Shown here piece after piece: positions 47,530 through 60,921 of a stretch of DNA of 64,000 nt. The notes under the pieces are model-generated. The model was not told where the DNA came from, did not search any database, and saw only the letters and a program-made list of their open reading frames with translations. Made by a program: the position numbers and the translations under genes. This DNA comes from Cantharellus purpuraceus. Its lineage: Eukaryota > Basidiomycota > Agaricomycetes > Cantharellales > Hydnaceae. Position 1 is the stretch's first letter. The number at the start of each line of letters is the position of its first letter. Location: positions 246,501-310,500 of the forward strand of contig JALBUN010000015.1 of NCBI GenBank assembly GCA_025174535.1, written 5' to 3'.

Positions 47530-49170
47530 AATGACAGCGTTCAATGATAGAAATGACTCTTTGAGTTCGCCAGCCAACAGAGTCGCCACCGCCGTGCGCC
47601 CACTGCGGTAGAGAAGAAAGCTCGCTCAGATGAAAGCAGCTGGTGGCAAACTTGGAGAGTGACTGAGGGTCCTGGAGGATACGGAGGAGAGCAAGAAGAA
47701 CGAAAGACGAGCCGTGCACCGTTGGAATAGCATAGTGCTAGTCCTACGCAGAGAACCTCATACGTAGAGAACTTCAGCGGCCATCTGCGGCCGCTGCATA
47801 CAACTATCCATCTTACGGGACGAGATCGTCGAGCTCCAAGATGTCCACTCAACCCTCAAGCGCAACATGGCCCACACCATCAGCGCACAAAATTCACGTG
47901 TCTTCAAGCTCATACAACGAACCAGCATACTTGAAGAGGAACTCACCAGCGCGCGGCACCTCAGACGAGCGCGAGCACGACACATGTAGGAGTCGGCTCC
48001 CTGCAGGGTGATTCTGGGAGGCATATCGCATGAGGCGAAATGGGATGCTGCAGTTGGTGAAGAGGTGGTGGGATTGTTGAAGGCCCTTGTGGACAACTTG
48101 AATGCGGAGGAGTCTGTGTTGTGAAATAATTAAAACAACACATCTGATGATCACTCGACTTAGGCTCCGTACCACCAGATCATATCAATATACATCTCGA
48201 ACTCGATATTTCCGGACCACATCCGAACATCTCACAAGACGCAGTCATGTTACTGTCGTCCACACGAACATCCATCCGTATATCCAATCACCGTTTACAT
48301 TCAGGAGTAGTGAATGAATATGCTAAGCATTTATCTGTGTATATGTAATTCTGAGGTCATGTTCATGATCCGGATGCCAAGTTCATTCTCATATGTATAA
48401 GTACGCGTTCTACCAATACGCAGTTCTCTAGTCAATTCCGAATCATATTGATCTCACCGACTCACTGCTTTTATCTCTTGAAGATTCCAATTGCATATTG
48501 GAATACTACGCTCTTGTTCTACCGACTGCTATTTGTCTACTTAATCTCACAACAGTCTGCTCCAGCTTTTAAGTAGGATAAAGAGATTCAGAATTTGGAG
48601 GAGTTGAGAAGTATGTTGCTGATGATGTTCAGCTGGAGCGGGAGGTCCTTGAGGCTATGGGGAGAATAAGACATAAACTGGGCTGGACCGAGTTGATATG
48701 GTCATTTGAAGTGGAATAGATATGGCGAAAGGCATTGGAGCGGGGTAAATTCCAAAAATACACTGGTTCAGCTTCGCGGGGGCATGCCATCGAGTGCCCA
48801 CGTACCCCCAACGTGCATGTACTGTCTCTGCATGATCTCTGCGGAAGGATCTGCGGAAGGAGCTGGTAGACCGGCTGAGTGATGAGAATGCGGCGTTGTT
48901 GTGGGAGCTGGAGGAGCTTCATGTAGCGGGAGGTGGACAGTCTGGTGAGTCTAGGTCTGGTGTAGGCCATTTTGTTGCAGGAGAGCTAGGAGAAGGAGCG
49001 CAAGAAAACATGATTTAGAGAAAGTGGTAATGGAGAAGGAGAACCGGCTCTTAAGGCTGCACGCGAGTATTCATGCTGTCTAGAAAGCTACACGAGTCAA
49101 TCAGCTCATTCAGACCGACCACGAAAAAGACTGTACTTATAGAGGCATGCTGCCAACCTCGCCGGTTGAA
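47530..49170 (+). pseudogene. Coiled-coil gene remnant split by a solo LTR
   Basis: From about 47,820 a plus-strand frame reads DEIVELQDVHSTLKRN, then RTSILEEELTSARHLRRARA and a stop at 47,987, after which the same frame continues open to the LTR at 48117. Beyond the LTR, 48,560-49,060 has more charged coiled-coil-like frames (LEREVLEAMGRIRHKL) in changing frames. The heptad-rich composition is all that can be said, and no family is assigned. The LTR insertion and the stops show it is dead. Confidence 0.45.
48117..48554 (+). mobile_element. 438-bp solo LTR (family E), plus strand
   Basis: Begins TGTTGTGAAATAATT and ends TCACAACA, with a perfect 5-bp duplication GTCTG (48112-48116 and 48555-48559). 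It is nearly identical in length and sequence to the minus-strand copy at 33318-33755. Confidence 0.9.
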
Positions 49171-50821
49171 TTAGAACCCATGTGGCTGAGACGGAATTTC
49201 GGCCAGAGCGATACCTCCCTCTTCTGTTGCCCTGAGTAAATCAGGATCCGTGGGAACGTTTGCCTCCAGTGATGTCTCGGTCCCAATAGGCACATCAGCG
49301 TATGAATCTCCAAACTCTGCTATCACTTCATCGTGCATCCTTTGGGCGGCCGCATAGAAGCTGCCAAGGGACATCGTAGTTAAGCCCTGGGAGATGTTGG
49401 TATTGGGGTGTGCGTTTCTCTTTTGGAGGTCGAGGTGAAAGCGGCAAATAATAATAGTAGACAAGCTGAATATATTTTGTGACAAAACATCTCCCCGGAG
49501 ACCTCGCTGTGACTCACCTCTCCTGCATAAATGAAAGAAGAGTTCCCAGAGTAGGCTGAAAGTAGAATTGAGGGACAATTCTGTCGATATCAACATTGTA
49601 CGCACCCTCAGAGTCTAATAATTTTGATTAGCACTAAGTAAGGTGTATAAAATGATGGGTTGACAGTACCAATGGTAAGATTGCTTCAGCAACATTCATA
49701 GTGAGCACGAAACTGATAAGTGTTAGCCATGTATTCATCCGGGATAAATGTGAATACGATACCCAAGTCTCATAAGGCCTGAGTTGAGGATTGTACGTTA
49801 AAATTAACCTGTGGTGGAAATAATCACTTACTTTGTTGAGCCAGTAGATGAGTGAGTGACGGATTATTCCATGTAGATCGTTTGTATATTCTCCAGGTTC
49901 CCGGTGTGCTAGCGAGCGTTATGGCAACCACTACTGTGTCGAACAATATGACCACGATCGCACTAGCGGTAACAGCTGAACTTGGAGAGGCGAATCAGTG
50001 AAGTGACGGGTATCACTTCCGCGTGTCTTACATCTAATGGTGTATTAAGCATATTAATAGATACTGTACTTCTGACTCACATTGTGATAACGTTCAGTTG
50101 CTGAGAGCTGGTAATGTCACATGGATCCGAAACTGCTAGTATCTGTGATGGGTGTCTGTCACAAAGCAAGATCAGACATACACGAGCACGTACCAGTACT
50201 AGTATAATGGCACAACAAAACAGTACGCCAAGAATGACTAATACCAGTCTTTTGTGATCAGCAACGGCATATGCCCGTGCTAGCAGAAGGCCTGCATAAT
50301 TTGTTACATTAATGACAAGTTGTTGATTAAAAGATATTGTATTACCTTGTACCCCTATGAGGGATAGGAGGTTAAAAGCGCCTGAAAAATGAGCCGTCAC
50401 ATTGCACATCCTTGTTTGACATGAAATCTAGAGTGTAAAGAAGTACGAAAGTAGTGGAACAAAACACACCTGAACTGATATGTTAGAAAGCAGTAGATCC
50501 ACTTCTAGTGATAGAACAAGTAGCATGGGGTAACGATTTAAGATGTATAGAACTGTTCCCAATTTGAATTTCCTCAGCCATATATATTCCGCTTCCTCGG
50601 GGAGTGTTAGAAGGGTGTCGTACGCGAAAAGAGCTGTTCCAAGCAGTAGTCCGTTAACTACGTTGTGAACGCAAGCCATAAGCTCACCGAGTGCGGCAGT
50701 AGAAACGTAGTTGAAGGCTATGCTGGTGCGGCAAAATATTTCCACGTATGCATATCCCAGTGTGAGTCACGGCTCACCGATCTGACACCGCTTGAACTGT
50801 GGTTTGTACTTCCAAAGACAT
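49171..50821 (-). CDS. DUF6533 multi-pass membrane protein, copy 1
   Basis: Minus-strand exons from 50821 read MSLEVQTTVQAVSDR, IAFNYVSTAAL, then 50470-50633 with ALFAYDTLLTLPEEAEYIWL and TVLYILNRYPMLLVLSLEV. Later exons carry MCNVTAHFSGAFNLL, LLARAYAVADHKRLVLVILG and a C-terminal exon ending SQPHGF at 49171. DUF6533 is known as the N-terminal domain of a large fungal family with several membrane helices: the YD.LLT..EE..YIW.RK core followed by LNRY is diagnostic. Hydrophobic runs of about 20 residues fit at least five membrane segments. The function is unknown; similarity to receptor-like 7-TM topology is suggestive only. The middle exons near 49,600-50,080 were not fully resolved. Confidence 0.75.
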
Positions 50822-53800
50822 GATGATTGAATGTATTATTCGGTATTCTGAGTAGACTGGTCTGAGAGTAGGTCTGAGTATGAGAGTAGAAAGTGAGATG
50901 GGGTTAGATATACATTTGGGATAAGTGTTGCCTGTCTCATTGGCCTGATCAGCCATCTATACGGTGATGCTACGGCAACAAATCTGCTTCCTGTGGCATG
51001 CCCACAGCAATAATGATCGATGACCGCTCAAGCGTGACAAGGTATTATTGTGTCTCCGCCGGTTGACCCCGAGATGACGCCAGTCTGTACCACATGATTT
51101 CTTTCATGTTTTAGTTCAAGACTCGCAAAAGAAGAACATGTGCCTAATTGACGGTAGCTCAGTCCAGAAGTAATTACTGTGTTGTCAAATTCGTTGGCAA
51201 TGGATTAGCTCGAACTGAGAAAACTTCCTACGGCCGTGAAATTGAAACTATCCACAGAATACCGCCAAACATTTGGCTTAGAGAATTATTCTGCTATACC
51301 TAAGACCGAGAACTCCCCCCGTATGTGCCTTAAGTCTCTCAGCCCGCCACCAAATAGCCGAGCTGAGCCCGGTTTTAGCCCAGCTGCAGCAACACTAGTT
51401 GGTGTTTTGTCACGAAGGATTGCTTCTATGAATTCAAGGTTTGATTTATGAGTTGGAATGCTCGTATGGAGACAGTCAAAGATAGGAACGGAGGTGTCGT
51501 GCCAGCTGTCACATATAATTTGCCATACCCTGAAGTGGAAATTTAGATTCACTGTGTGTAGACGAGAAATCACGTGCACCTGTAACATTTAGCCAACCAG
51601 TCTCATGTTTTGTAGTGTGTCATATTTTTGATCAAGAATCCACTCGTACAGCCCTGGGAAGCAGCAAAAAGACCATTGGAGCATCTAAAAAAAAACGGTT
51701 AGCAAAAACAGATGGTGGCTAACTCTCAAGATGCCAGAGATCTGATGTTTGATAATAGAATATAGAAGGCCCACAAGACAGTTAGTTACAACCTGTAGTG
51801 ATAAATCACATTTTAGACAGAAACAGCTTGGCCTTAAGCCAGTCCAACAGACTCGTGCATCCTCATGAGCGCACGCACTGGAGGTTGCCGAAGTCAGAGA
51901 CGCAATTCTATGCGAATGACGACAGCGCTTGCTTCTATGGTGATGGGTTCTGATCCATCAGCAGAAGTATGAGATTTTCAAAGATGATCGAATGGAAGCG
52001 GTGCAATGTGCTCTATACAGGCATTCAGCTGTCTCAAGTGGCATTGTCCATCATAAAGTATATGACCAAATCTTACCCAGTAAGAGCGCGGACTGGATAT
52101 AATAGGTTCAAGGTGCATCCCGTTGTTGATTTCACGCCACAAATGCTGGTCACAAGAGTTAGTCTGCCCTTAACAAGTCTGAAGGACTTTTGCGTAAAGT
52201 TGCGCCTTTCAGTAGCCCGCATGGCTCTGCGAAAGGATATCCTTATATGTATGTGCAATCAATTGGTTGATGGTTGAGGTATGTAGCCAGCTATAGCCAG
52301 CCATGTCGAGTCAAGACATTGGAGTAAGTGCAAATCCTCAGTTTTTCCTAACCTCAAGACCGCTAAAGCGAAAGGCGAAGTTACACGAGAAATGCCTCTC
52401 GACTCCCAACCTGGGTTTGGCCAAGTTATTTACAAGACCATACATGTCTCTAATGAGTGTCCTGATATAATTGTGCAGCAATGGGTCGATGCATGGTGCC
52501 CATAGCTAGAAAGATGTTGAAGCTATGAGAGAGATGTTGGGGTCGAGACAAGGGGGGGTTTCGCGAGCTCCAGGACAGATTCGAAGACTTGGGAGGCCCA
52601 AGATATTCAAAACCTTCTGCATCTCATTCGACCATCATCGATCCTCGAATGCACCAAATGTGTCGTAGATTTGTAATACTCTATGCCAAGTTCTCGGGAA
52701 TGTTCCCATAACATGATATCGTCCTTGACTGTCGTCGAATACCAAATAAGACATTCTTCGTGAGCGCGTTCAGGCACGATATCAGGTCGAGTTTCGAGGC
52801 TTTGTAGGCGTCGAGGATGGCCTTTGAAGCTTGTGTGCCCTGCGTGGTAGCGTGAGATGACAGTTGCTGTGTGTCGGCATCGAGATGATATCGCGCACCG
52901 GTCTGCTAATGAGGGGGTGCCAACAGGTGAAAGGAAAACTAGGAAAGAAGCTGAAGACGTAGATGAGGGGCTCATATTTGTTTTTGACATCTAGTTCAGC
53001 ACTTATCGGAATAGACTGCTCCAGTAACCAGTTCGAAATTGGAACGACGGATAATGGTGTGGAGACGAATAGCTGTCTGTGAGCCACGATTGAAAAGCTT
53101 TCAGAGAGACCATGACAGGAAGCGGTTGTTTCGCTAAAAGCGATAGGGAGGCTAGTGCGTCTGAGGCAGAGATGGAAAAGATGGGAGGCGAGGCATGTAA
53201 AAGAAGATAAGCCTCTTCAATACTGTCCCACGAAGACATGCTTCAAAGTCCAAATCAAAGCAATGCAACTTGCAAGTTCCTGCGCAGAGACCTCCAAAGC
53301 CCAACTTGAGACGAACAGCTAGAAACGACTTGCAGCCATCACATGTCACACAGTCAGACGCCTCCTGCCCTGCTGAGAAGTACCAACGTCACTGTACGAT
53401 GGAATCCCTTGCGTTCGTTCACCAACAAAGTGGCTGCTTTGTGCGCAAAAGTCTAAAGGAAGCCTCCATCAGTGTAGACACTGTAAAGCTACTGGTAACG
53501 TAAGTTGTCAATGCAAATTTGGTAGATCATTCCCTCAATTGATCGCAAAGTCTACTCGAGTAGATGAGAGTTACTAATGCTGAGAAGATGTGTTGATAGG
53601 AAAAAGCAGTTCTTTTCACTCCTACCGACGACTATTGATTTCTGAATAACAGCGTCTACATAACACAAACATAAGTAAAGATAGAGAGTATGTGATCTAA
53701 TGTTTCTCACCTCAGTCCATGTATTGTGGATACAGCTGAGGATGAGCGAACAGCTGCAGACGTGTTATATACGTCTGCAGTGGTGAAAATAATTTAATAT

Positions 53801-54424
53801 AAGAATGAGGTGTAACAATATCTGAAACAGGGCACTGATGGATATGACACGCCGTGATGGGTCATTAATGTGGGTAAATTCCACATATGTGGATGCAAAC
53901 CACAAATGCAGATACGTTCCACATTCCAACAACGACGCACTGATTGTTCTTTCTCATACGTCGATGGGGCCCTGTTCGGGCTCAATCCTATTTACTCACC
54001 TCGCATCGTTCCCGAGTCTCAGCATACTTTGGTTGTGTGCACTTAGGAGATGTGTTCGGTCATGTCTTTGTATATATGCACAACGCATAAGTTTGTGTGA
54101 GATGAAGTGAACAGGAGGGGCTTGAGGCCAGTCAATCGACCATAAATGCCACAGCGTTTAGATATAGAATACTATTTTACTCATTTGAGTCTTTCCTACA
54201 CAATAGTTACGTCGTCAACTAGCTCACTTGAGAAAAAAGGTCTTCCTGAGATCTTCGCAGTAAACGAAATAAATAGTCTCCAAGTGCCTCCATTGTTCAA
54301 TCCTCCACTGTCCCACCGGAATGGCGGCGAGAATGCCTCAAATCATATTATCTGGAATGTCCAGTCAGCCCGCCGATTCAGACAGAACAGAATGAGAACG
54401 TACTTTCAGCAGCATGCCGCTACA
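50822..54424. other. Array spacer with a duplicated upstream block
   Basis: 51,100-51,840 is related to 56,400-57,300 and, more weakly, 61,220-61,600, so it belongs to the repeating unit of the array. 52,600-53,350 holds overlapping minus-strand frames with no recognised domain. Nothing else could be supported. Confidence 0.4.
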
Positions 54425-56109
54425 CCTCCACGGGTGTATCAGAACCCTGTGGCTGAGACAGAATCTCGACCAGAGCAATACCGCCCTCTGCCGTCGCAGT
54501 TGAAATATCAGGATCCGTGGGGACGACTTCGGCGATGGCTCTGTCGTCATATCAGCTTCCCGTTCCCCAAACTCTGTCATAACGGCATCGTGAATCCGTT
54601 GGGTCGCCACATAGAAGCTTCCAAGGCTCATCGTAGGCAAGGCTTGGGAGATGTTGGCATTATGGTGTGCGTTTCTTTTTTGGAGGACAAGGTGAACCGG
54701 CACATGACAACAGATGACAAGCTATATATGCTTTTTCAAACGACACCTGTTCAGGAACAACATTGTCACCCACCTATCTTGGAAAGGTGTAAGAATATTC
54801 CCGATAGAAGGCTGAAGGCAGAGTTGAAGGTACAATTCGGTAGATATCAACACAATACACACCCTCAAGGCCTAATGATTTAGATTAGTACTAAGTAAGG
54901 TGTGGTAATTGATGCATTGATGGTACCAACGGCAATATCGTCGCAACCACGCTTATAGTTAGCACAAAACTGATAAGTATCAGTTCTACATTCACCCGAG
55001 ATAAAGGCAGTTACAATACCCAAATCTCATAAAATCTGATTTGAGGAATGTATGTTAGAATTGGCCGGTAGTGGAAACGTTTGCTTACTTTGTTGAGCTA
55101 GTAGATGGGTTAGTGTCAGCTGGTTCCATGTTGATGGTCTGTATATTGTCCACGTTTCCGGTATGCTGGCGAGGATCACAACCCTACTGTGTCGAACAGG
55201 ATGAGAGCAATTCCATTCATGTCCCCGGCTAAAGAAATGAATCAGTAACGAATATCACTTTTGAGTGTCTTACAACTAATAGTCTAATGAGTATATTTCA
55301 TAAATACAACAGTTCTGACCCACATATTAATTATGTGGATTCGTCACGAACTGATGTCACACCCATCCAACGTGGCTCCTAGCTGTGATTGATGTTTTGT
55401 ACATGGAAAGGTCACGGAAACATATGAGCACGTACTAGTACCGGTATAATACTACAACATCCGAGTACAACAAGAACTGCTAATATCATTCTTTTGTGAT
55501 TGGTAACAGCATATGTTCGTGCCAGCAGAAAGCCTGCATTGTTTGTTACATTAATGACATGCTGGCTAAAAGAGATTTCATTACCTTGAACACCAATGAT
55601 AGCTGGGATACCAATAACGTCTGAAGATTGAGTCGTCACATTGCACATCTTGGCTTGACGTTAAATCTTTCGTGCACAGCAGTGCGCTTGAACTTACTAG
55701 ATTTACCAAATAACGTTTATGTGAGCTGCTTCAACGACAGTCGTATAACGAAACATACCTTGGGGGAGGTGTTCAAAAGCTCTCGAAGCACCCCTAACTA
55801 TATAGAAAGCAGTATGGTGTACCGAGTCAATACATATAAAGCTGTTCCCAATTAAAAATTCCTAAGCCATATATACTCTACTTCCCGAGGGAGCGTTAGA
55901 AAGAGGTCGTATGCGGGAAGCGCTATTTCAAGCGGTAGTCTGTTAGATTGGTTGTAAAAACAAGCATAAACTTACCGAGTGCAGCTATGATGATGTAGTT
56001 GAAGGCCATGCTGATGCAGTAAAATAGTTCACATATGCATGTTGTCAGTGTGAGCTGAGACTTGCTTATCTGATGCCACCTGAACAGCGGCTTGGTCTTG
56101 CAGAGACAT
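54425..56109 (-). pseudogene. DUF6533 gene, copy 2, disabled
   Basis: Exon order matches copy 1, starting MSLQDQAAVQVASD at 56109. The core exon reads YDLFLTLPREVEYIWLRNF-stop-LGTALYVLTRY. The TAA at 55852-55854 comes from a run of T where copies 1 and 3 have an intact FKLG, and a TAG follows after LLSI. The C-terminal exon (about 54,425-54,703) shifts frame relative to copies 1 and 3. The first intron begins GCAAGT instead of GT. Other exons, such as the MCNVTTQSSDVIGI part and LLARTYAVTNHKRM, remain readable. Confidence 0.75.
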
Positions 56110-59100
56110 GGTGTTTCAACGATGAAGGATGAGGTTAATCGGCTGGACTAGTATGTCGAGGCGGCTCTGAAAATGAGATGGATAGAAATCACTATGCTCA
56201 CGTTGGAAAGAGTGCCCCTTGTGTCACAAACGATTATTAACAAAGAACTTCCAAAAGCTATGTATCACGGGAGCAGATTATGCTTGATGCCCATAGCCAT
56301 GATATGCGCTTAGATGTGGTGAGGTATCGTGGGGTTTTGCTTCATCTTAAGATGAGGGAGTTCTACACTGCTTGAAACTGTCTCTACGGCATGCCTCCTC
56401 TCACGTTTAGTTCAAGACCGTTTAGCAAAGACTTTCAAACGATATGTCTTACCGATGTAAAGAGGGAAGGACAGAAGACACGTACACATGTATGCACATC
56501 GACGGGAGCTAAGTCAAGAAGTGATACCTTTCTCAATTAATTTCGTCGGCGTTTGTTGTGAAGGTATGCAATTCAAAGTTCTGATTCATCAACATTGGCT
56601 TGCAGGTAGTGGCATAGGAGTGGGGAGATACGAGCTGCCAGTTAGGTGTTGTTGCAGCTACCACATCAGATTTGACACAACTTGACGTGCAAGGTCTATT
56701 TTTTTCATCAGATTCAGTGTGTATACAGGAATTGAGGTATGAACCACCTGGTCAACTAGTCTTACGTTTTGGCGTATCTCATTATTGATCAAGAAGGCAC
56801 TAGTACAGCCACGGGAGGATATGTATCACCGAGAGAACGATTGAAGCGTCCGAAAAAAACGGTTAGTAATGATAGATGACATCGATGATGGTCAAGACTC
56901 AAGGCGCCACAGCTCTGATATTGATCATGGAATACATACCGATGTGAACAGAAGGCGGGGTAGCCGTCTGCAGTGATACATAAGAGCTCATACAGAAAGT
57001 TAAGCCAAGAAACTCGCGCCGGAGGTTGCCAGCTCAGACATGATTCTTTGGGCACAATCAATTTTATTGGCTATATTCGCACAACGGCATTGCTTCGATG
57101 GTTTCAGATTCCGATTCAACCGCAGAAACATAAGGTGCTGAAAGATAATCAAATGAAGTAGGCTTATATAGGTACTCACCTGAGTTGTCTTGGCAGCTGG
57201 TGCACAAGAGTCGGAACGATCGCATTGCAAGTCCATCACGTCTTGAAGTATATGAACAACCTTACCAGAGACGAAACTGATTCCGAGAGTAATCATAACC
57301 AGACACGATAGGGGTCAGAGTACGTCCGTCGATTGCGCATCAGAACTGCTAGAGCATAGTCACAAACACTAGTCCGCCTTGAAATAATAATGTGGGTAGG
57401 CTTTGTTTGCACCGGCTTGTAGTATGCCTGTCACGCCTGTCCATATATCCAGATATGTATGTGCAATCGGCCAGGACGTGTAGGCCATAACCCACATCAA
57501 GCTATACCAAATATTCGCGAGCTCCAACACAAACGCGAAGCTCTCGAATGTCCAGGGAAAAGATTCCGCGGTTAGGCGGGATACAAAAATTTTCTTTCTG
57601 GCGCCTGCTGAAGTTCACGCCTTTATCCGTGAACTCCAGGTACGCATATTGTGATAGTCTGTATATCTCTAATCTAATATTACGCCTTTATCCATGAACT
57701 CCAGCTGTAGACTTAAGGTCCAGCTCACCGCCTGAACCTACTAGTTGTTAAGTCCGAGCGTAGGCCCGTGTGCAGGGCGCCTGTCACTTGGTCGCCGTGA
57801 TATAAACGAAGACGTCCCATGCACCCACCTCAGTGAATAACGTCAGTCACCTCGTGCTAGATGCGATATGCCATTCATTGAACGTGCCAAAGAGATCTCA
57901 TCAGACGAATCTGCAATGCGGCAAGCCTCACGGACCGTGCAACATGACGCCGTCAAAGGGTGGACCACAATTTGAAGCAGATATGATGTGAGCGCCGTCC
58001 CACCATGTGTATAACGCGCTTTCTAGAGTGCGGTGTTCCATACTCATACGGCCGGTTGGCTAACGCTCAAAGCCTGATCTTTTGTTTTGCAAAGTTGATC
58101 GGTGGAAGTGAGGGAGCGCGATGCAACCTCGTACAATTATTATCAGTCTAGGCATGTTATTTCCATTCACGGTACCTTCATTGGGTACTGACGAGGGTTT
58201 TCATAGTTTCTGTATGGTCCCATGCTAAAGCATCTCGATCTTCTCCAAATTCTGAACCCTTTTCGTCCTGCTCAGAAGTCGCCCGCAGACTCCTCCACGT
58301 CAACTTTGTCACAAGCTCCTTTGAGAAACCCACCCCCTTCCGCCAACCGCAGCCTGCCACCATTTTACCGGCTATGATACCTCCCTACACCACACGCGCC
58401 ACAGCCCCATCATTCCGCTTTGTCGCATCCTCCAGCTCTGCTTCTCATCGTCGTGGCACCGCCGTCACTGCATCATACTCCCGCCTAGATCCCGCAACGA
58501 ATTTTACAGTCTCACTGATAACTTCTGATCTACACTGTGGTGGCGTCGCTGAGTTCTATCGCTACTGCATCAGCGCCCACTATTTTTGTTCCATCTTCTC
58601 CACCTCCAACAGGCCTCCAGGCACTCGGCCTCTCGTACCATCGCAGACTGCAAGGCCTCCTGAAGAAACTACGATTAGGAAGACGTATATCAGAGGAGGA
58701 TATGTAGCTGGATTTTACCAACCCTTGAGCAAAGACCAACGCGATTCCAAACTCATGATCTATATCGTAAATTCATATGGATGAGCTTTGCTTCATCGAC
58801 AATAATAACGATTCCATATGCGAGCACTACAATCACTATCACTAAAGATGTCTCACGCGATTCAGCACAGAGACATGGGAGGAATGGCAAGGGTTGAAAT
58901 AAAAGTCATGGCGTCCACCTAGTGTAGAGAAGAAGCTGCTAAATGAGATTTTGGGGAAACTATTAAATCAATTGCTCTCAAAACCTACTGAAACGAGCGA
59001 GGGTTGATGCTACTGGGAATTACCGAACAAAGGTGGCACGGATCTCGGATATATTACTATGGTTGCGTGTACTTGGGAGATGCGTCGTCCAGTCTTCATG

Positions 59101-59383
59101 TATAAGATATCGTGAACAGGTGTCCGCTTTGGGTCAGTTGAATTTGCCGCAGGGTAGGCTATAGGATTCTTCGTATGTGAATCAGATCGTGAATACTGTT
59201 ATACTCTATCCGGCCTTTCCTATACAATAGTTACGCCACCAACTAGCTTCTCTGAAAGCTCGAGATCTTGATAGTGATTGACATGCTGTCCCACGGAAAT
59301 GATGATGAGAGCGTGTTAAACCATGTCTGGACAGCTCAGTGAACAAACAAACAGAAGAAGTACATAAGTTTTAGAGCATGCCG
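56110..59383. other. Array spacer
   Basis: 56,400-57,300 is the co-duplicated block. Minus-strand frames there (ITLGISFVSGKVVHILQDV and YELLCITADGYPAF) look like exons of a membrane protein related to the array, but no start or complete gene could be built. 57,400-59,380 has no supported gene. A 136-residue plus frame at 58374 is Ser/Thr-rich and unsupported. Confidence 0.35.
58160..58240. repeat. Short paralogous block, copy 1
   Basis: Similar in the same direction to about 63,330-63,410: a TTCCATTCAC start, then TGGG.TACTGACG, then ATGGTCCCATGCTA versus ATGATCCCATGCTA. Both frames on the minus strand read AWDHT. Function unknown. Confidence 0.4.
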
Positions 59384-60921
59384 TTACGCATCAATGATTG
59401 TATTAGATCCCCGTGGCTGTGACAGGATTTCGACCGGGATGATACCTTCCTCTGCCGTTGCTGCTGGCATAGCGGGATCCACGAATACGACCGCCTTCAG
59501 CGATGACTCGGTTTCGATAGGCTCATCAACATCCCAATCTCCAAACTCTGCTATAACAGCGTCGTGCATCCTTTGCGTCGCCGCATGGAAGCTTCCAAGG
59601 GATGGTAAGTCCCGGGAGGCGTCCGTATTGGGATGTGCATTTATCCTTTGAAGGTCGAGGTGAAAGCGACAAATGATAATGGTAGACAAGCTGCATGTTT
59701 TGTCACATGAAAGCTGCCTGGAAATCTCACTGTCCCTTACCTATTCTGCACATAAAAAAGAATAGGTCCAATAGTGGGCTGGAGGTAGAGCTGGAGGGAC
59801 AATTTGGCTGAGATGAAGACTGTACGCACCCTCAAGTTCTAGTGATTTTGATTATTATAAGCAAGGTGCGGAAATTGATGCATTTACGGTACCAATGGCA
59901 AGATCGCTCCGGTAACAGTTACATCTAGTACGAAACTGACAAATATCAGCTCTGTATTCATCTGGGATAAATGCGGATACAATACCCAAATCTCATAACA
60001 CCTGATTGAGGGCTGTATGTGAGCATTGGCCAGTGGCGGAAACGATCACTTACTTTGTTGAGCCAGTGCATACGTCAGTGGCGACGTGTTCCAAGTTGAT
60101 CGTTTGTAGATTCTCCAAGTTTGCAGTGTTCTGGTGAGTGTCACAACAACCACTACTATGTCGAACAATATAGCCGCGATCGTATTAACGCCAAGGGCTG
60201 AAAGAGGCGAATCAGTGAAGTGACGGATATCACTGCCGCGTGTCTTACATCTAATGGTCCATTGAGCATAGTCAATAGATTCCATACTTATGACTCACAT
60301 TATGACGGCCGTCTGTTGCCGTGAGTTAATATAACATGCATCGAAAATTGTTTCTGACTGACACGGTGATTTGTTATAAGGCAAGTGCACAAAATACATG
60401 AGTACATACATACCAATGCCGGTATAATGGTGCAACAGAATAGTACGCCAAGAACTACTAATATCAGTCTTTTGTGATCGATAACTGCATATACTCGTGC
60501 TAGAAGAAAGCCTGTATAATGTATTACAGTAGGTGAGCTACTTCAACGACAGTGGCGAAACGAAACACACCTGAGGCAAAGTGTTCAAAAGCTGTTCAAG
60601 CACCACTAGCAATAGAGAAAGCAGTGCAGGGTATCGAGTCAATATGTATAGAGCGGTTCCCAGTTTAAATCCCCTGAGCCATATATATTCCACTTCACGA
60701 GACAAGGTTAGACAGGTGTCATATGTGAGAAGCGCTGGTCCAAGAGCCTGTTAGCTTGGTTGTCAAAAAAAAGCCATAAACTCACCGAGTGCAGCTATAT
60801 AAACGTAGTTCACGGTTATGCTGGTGCGGTAAAATAGTTTCACATTCAGTGCATGTCCCCAGTGTGACACAGCTTACGTATCTGACACAACTTGAACCGT
60901 GGCTTGTTCTGGCAGAGACAT
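59384..60921 (-). CDS. DUF6533 multi-pass membrane protein, copy 3
   Basis: Starts MSLPEQATVQVVSDT at 60921. The second exon reads ITVNYVYIAAL, the core exon ALLTYDTCLTLSREVEYIWL then FKLGTALYILTRY without stops. A later exon reads GFLLARVYAVIDHKRLILVV, and the last exon ends SNTIIDA at 59384. Compared with copy 1, the exon carrying the MCNVTAHF segment is not seen, so it may encode a shorter protein. Splice sites checked by eye are GT-AG. The function of the family is unknown. It is transcribed in the same direction as copies 0-2. Confidence 0.7.

Noticed and set aside
54146..54883. 245-residue plus-strand frame
   Set aside because: It overlaps the C-terminal exon of the disabled DUF6533 copy on the other strand, and its content mirrors that exon.
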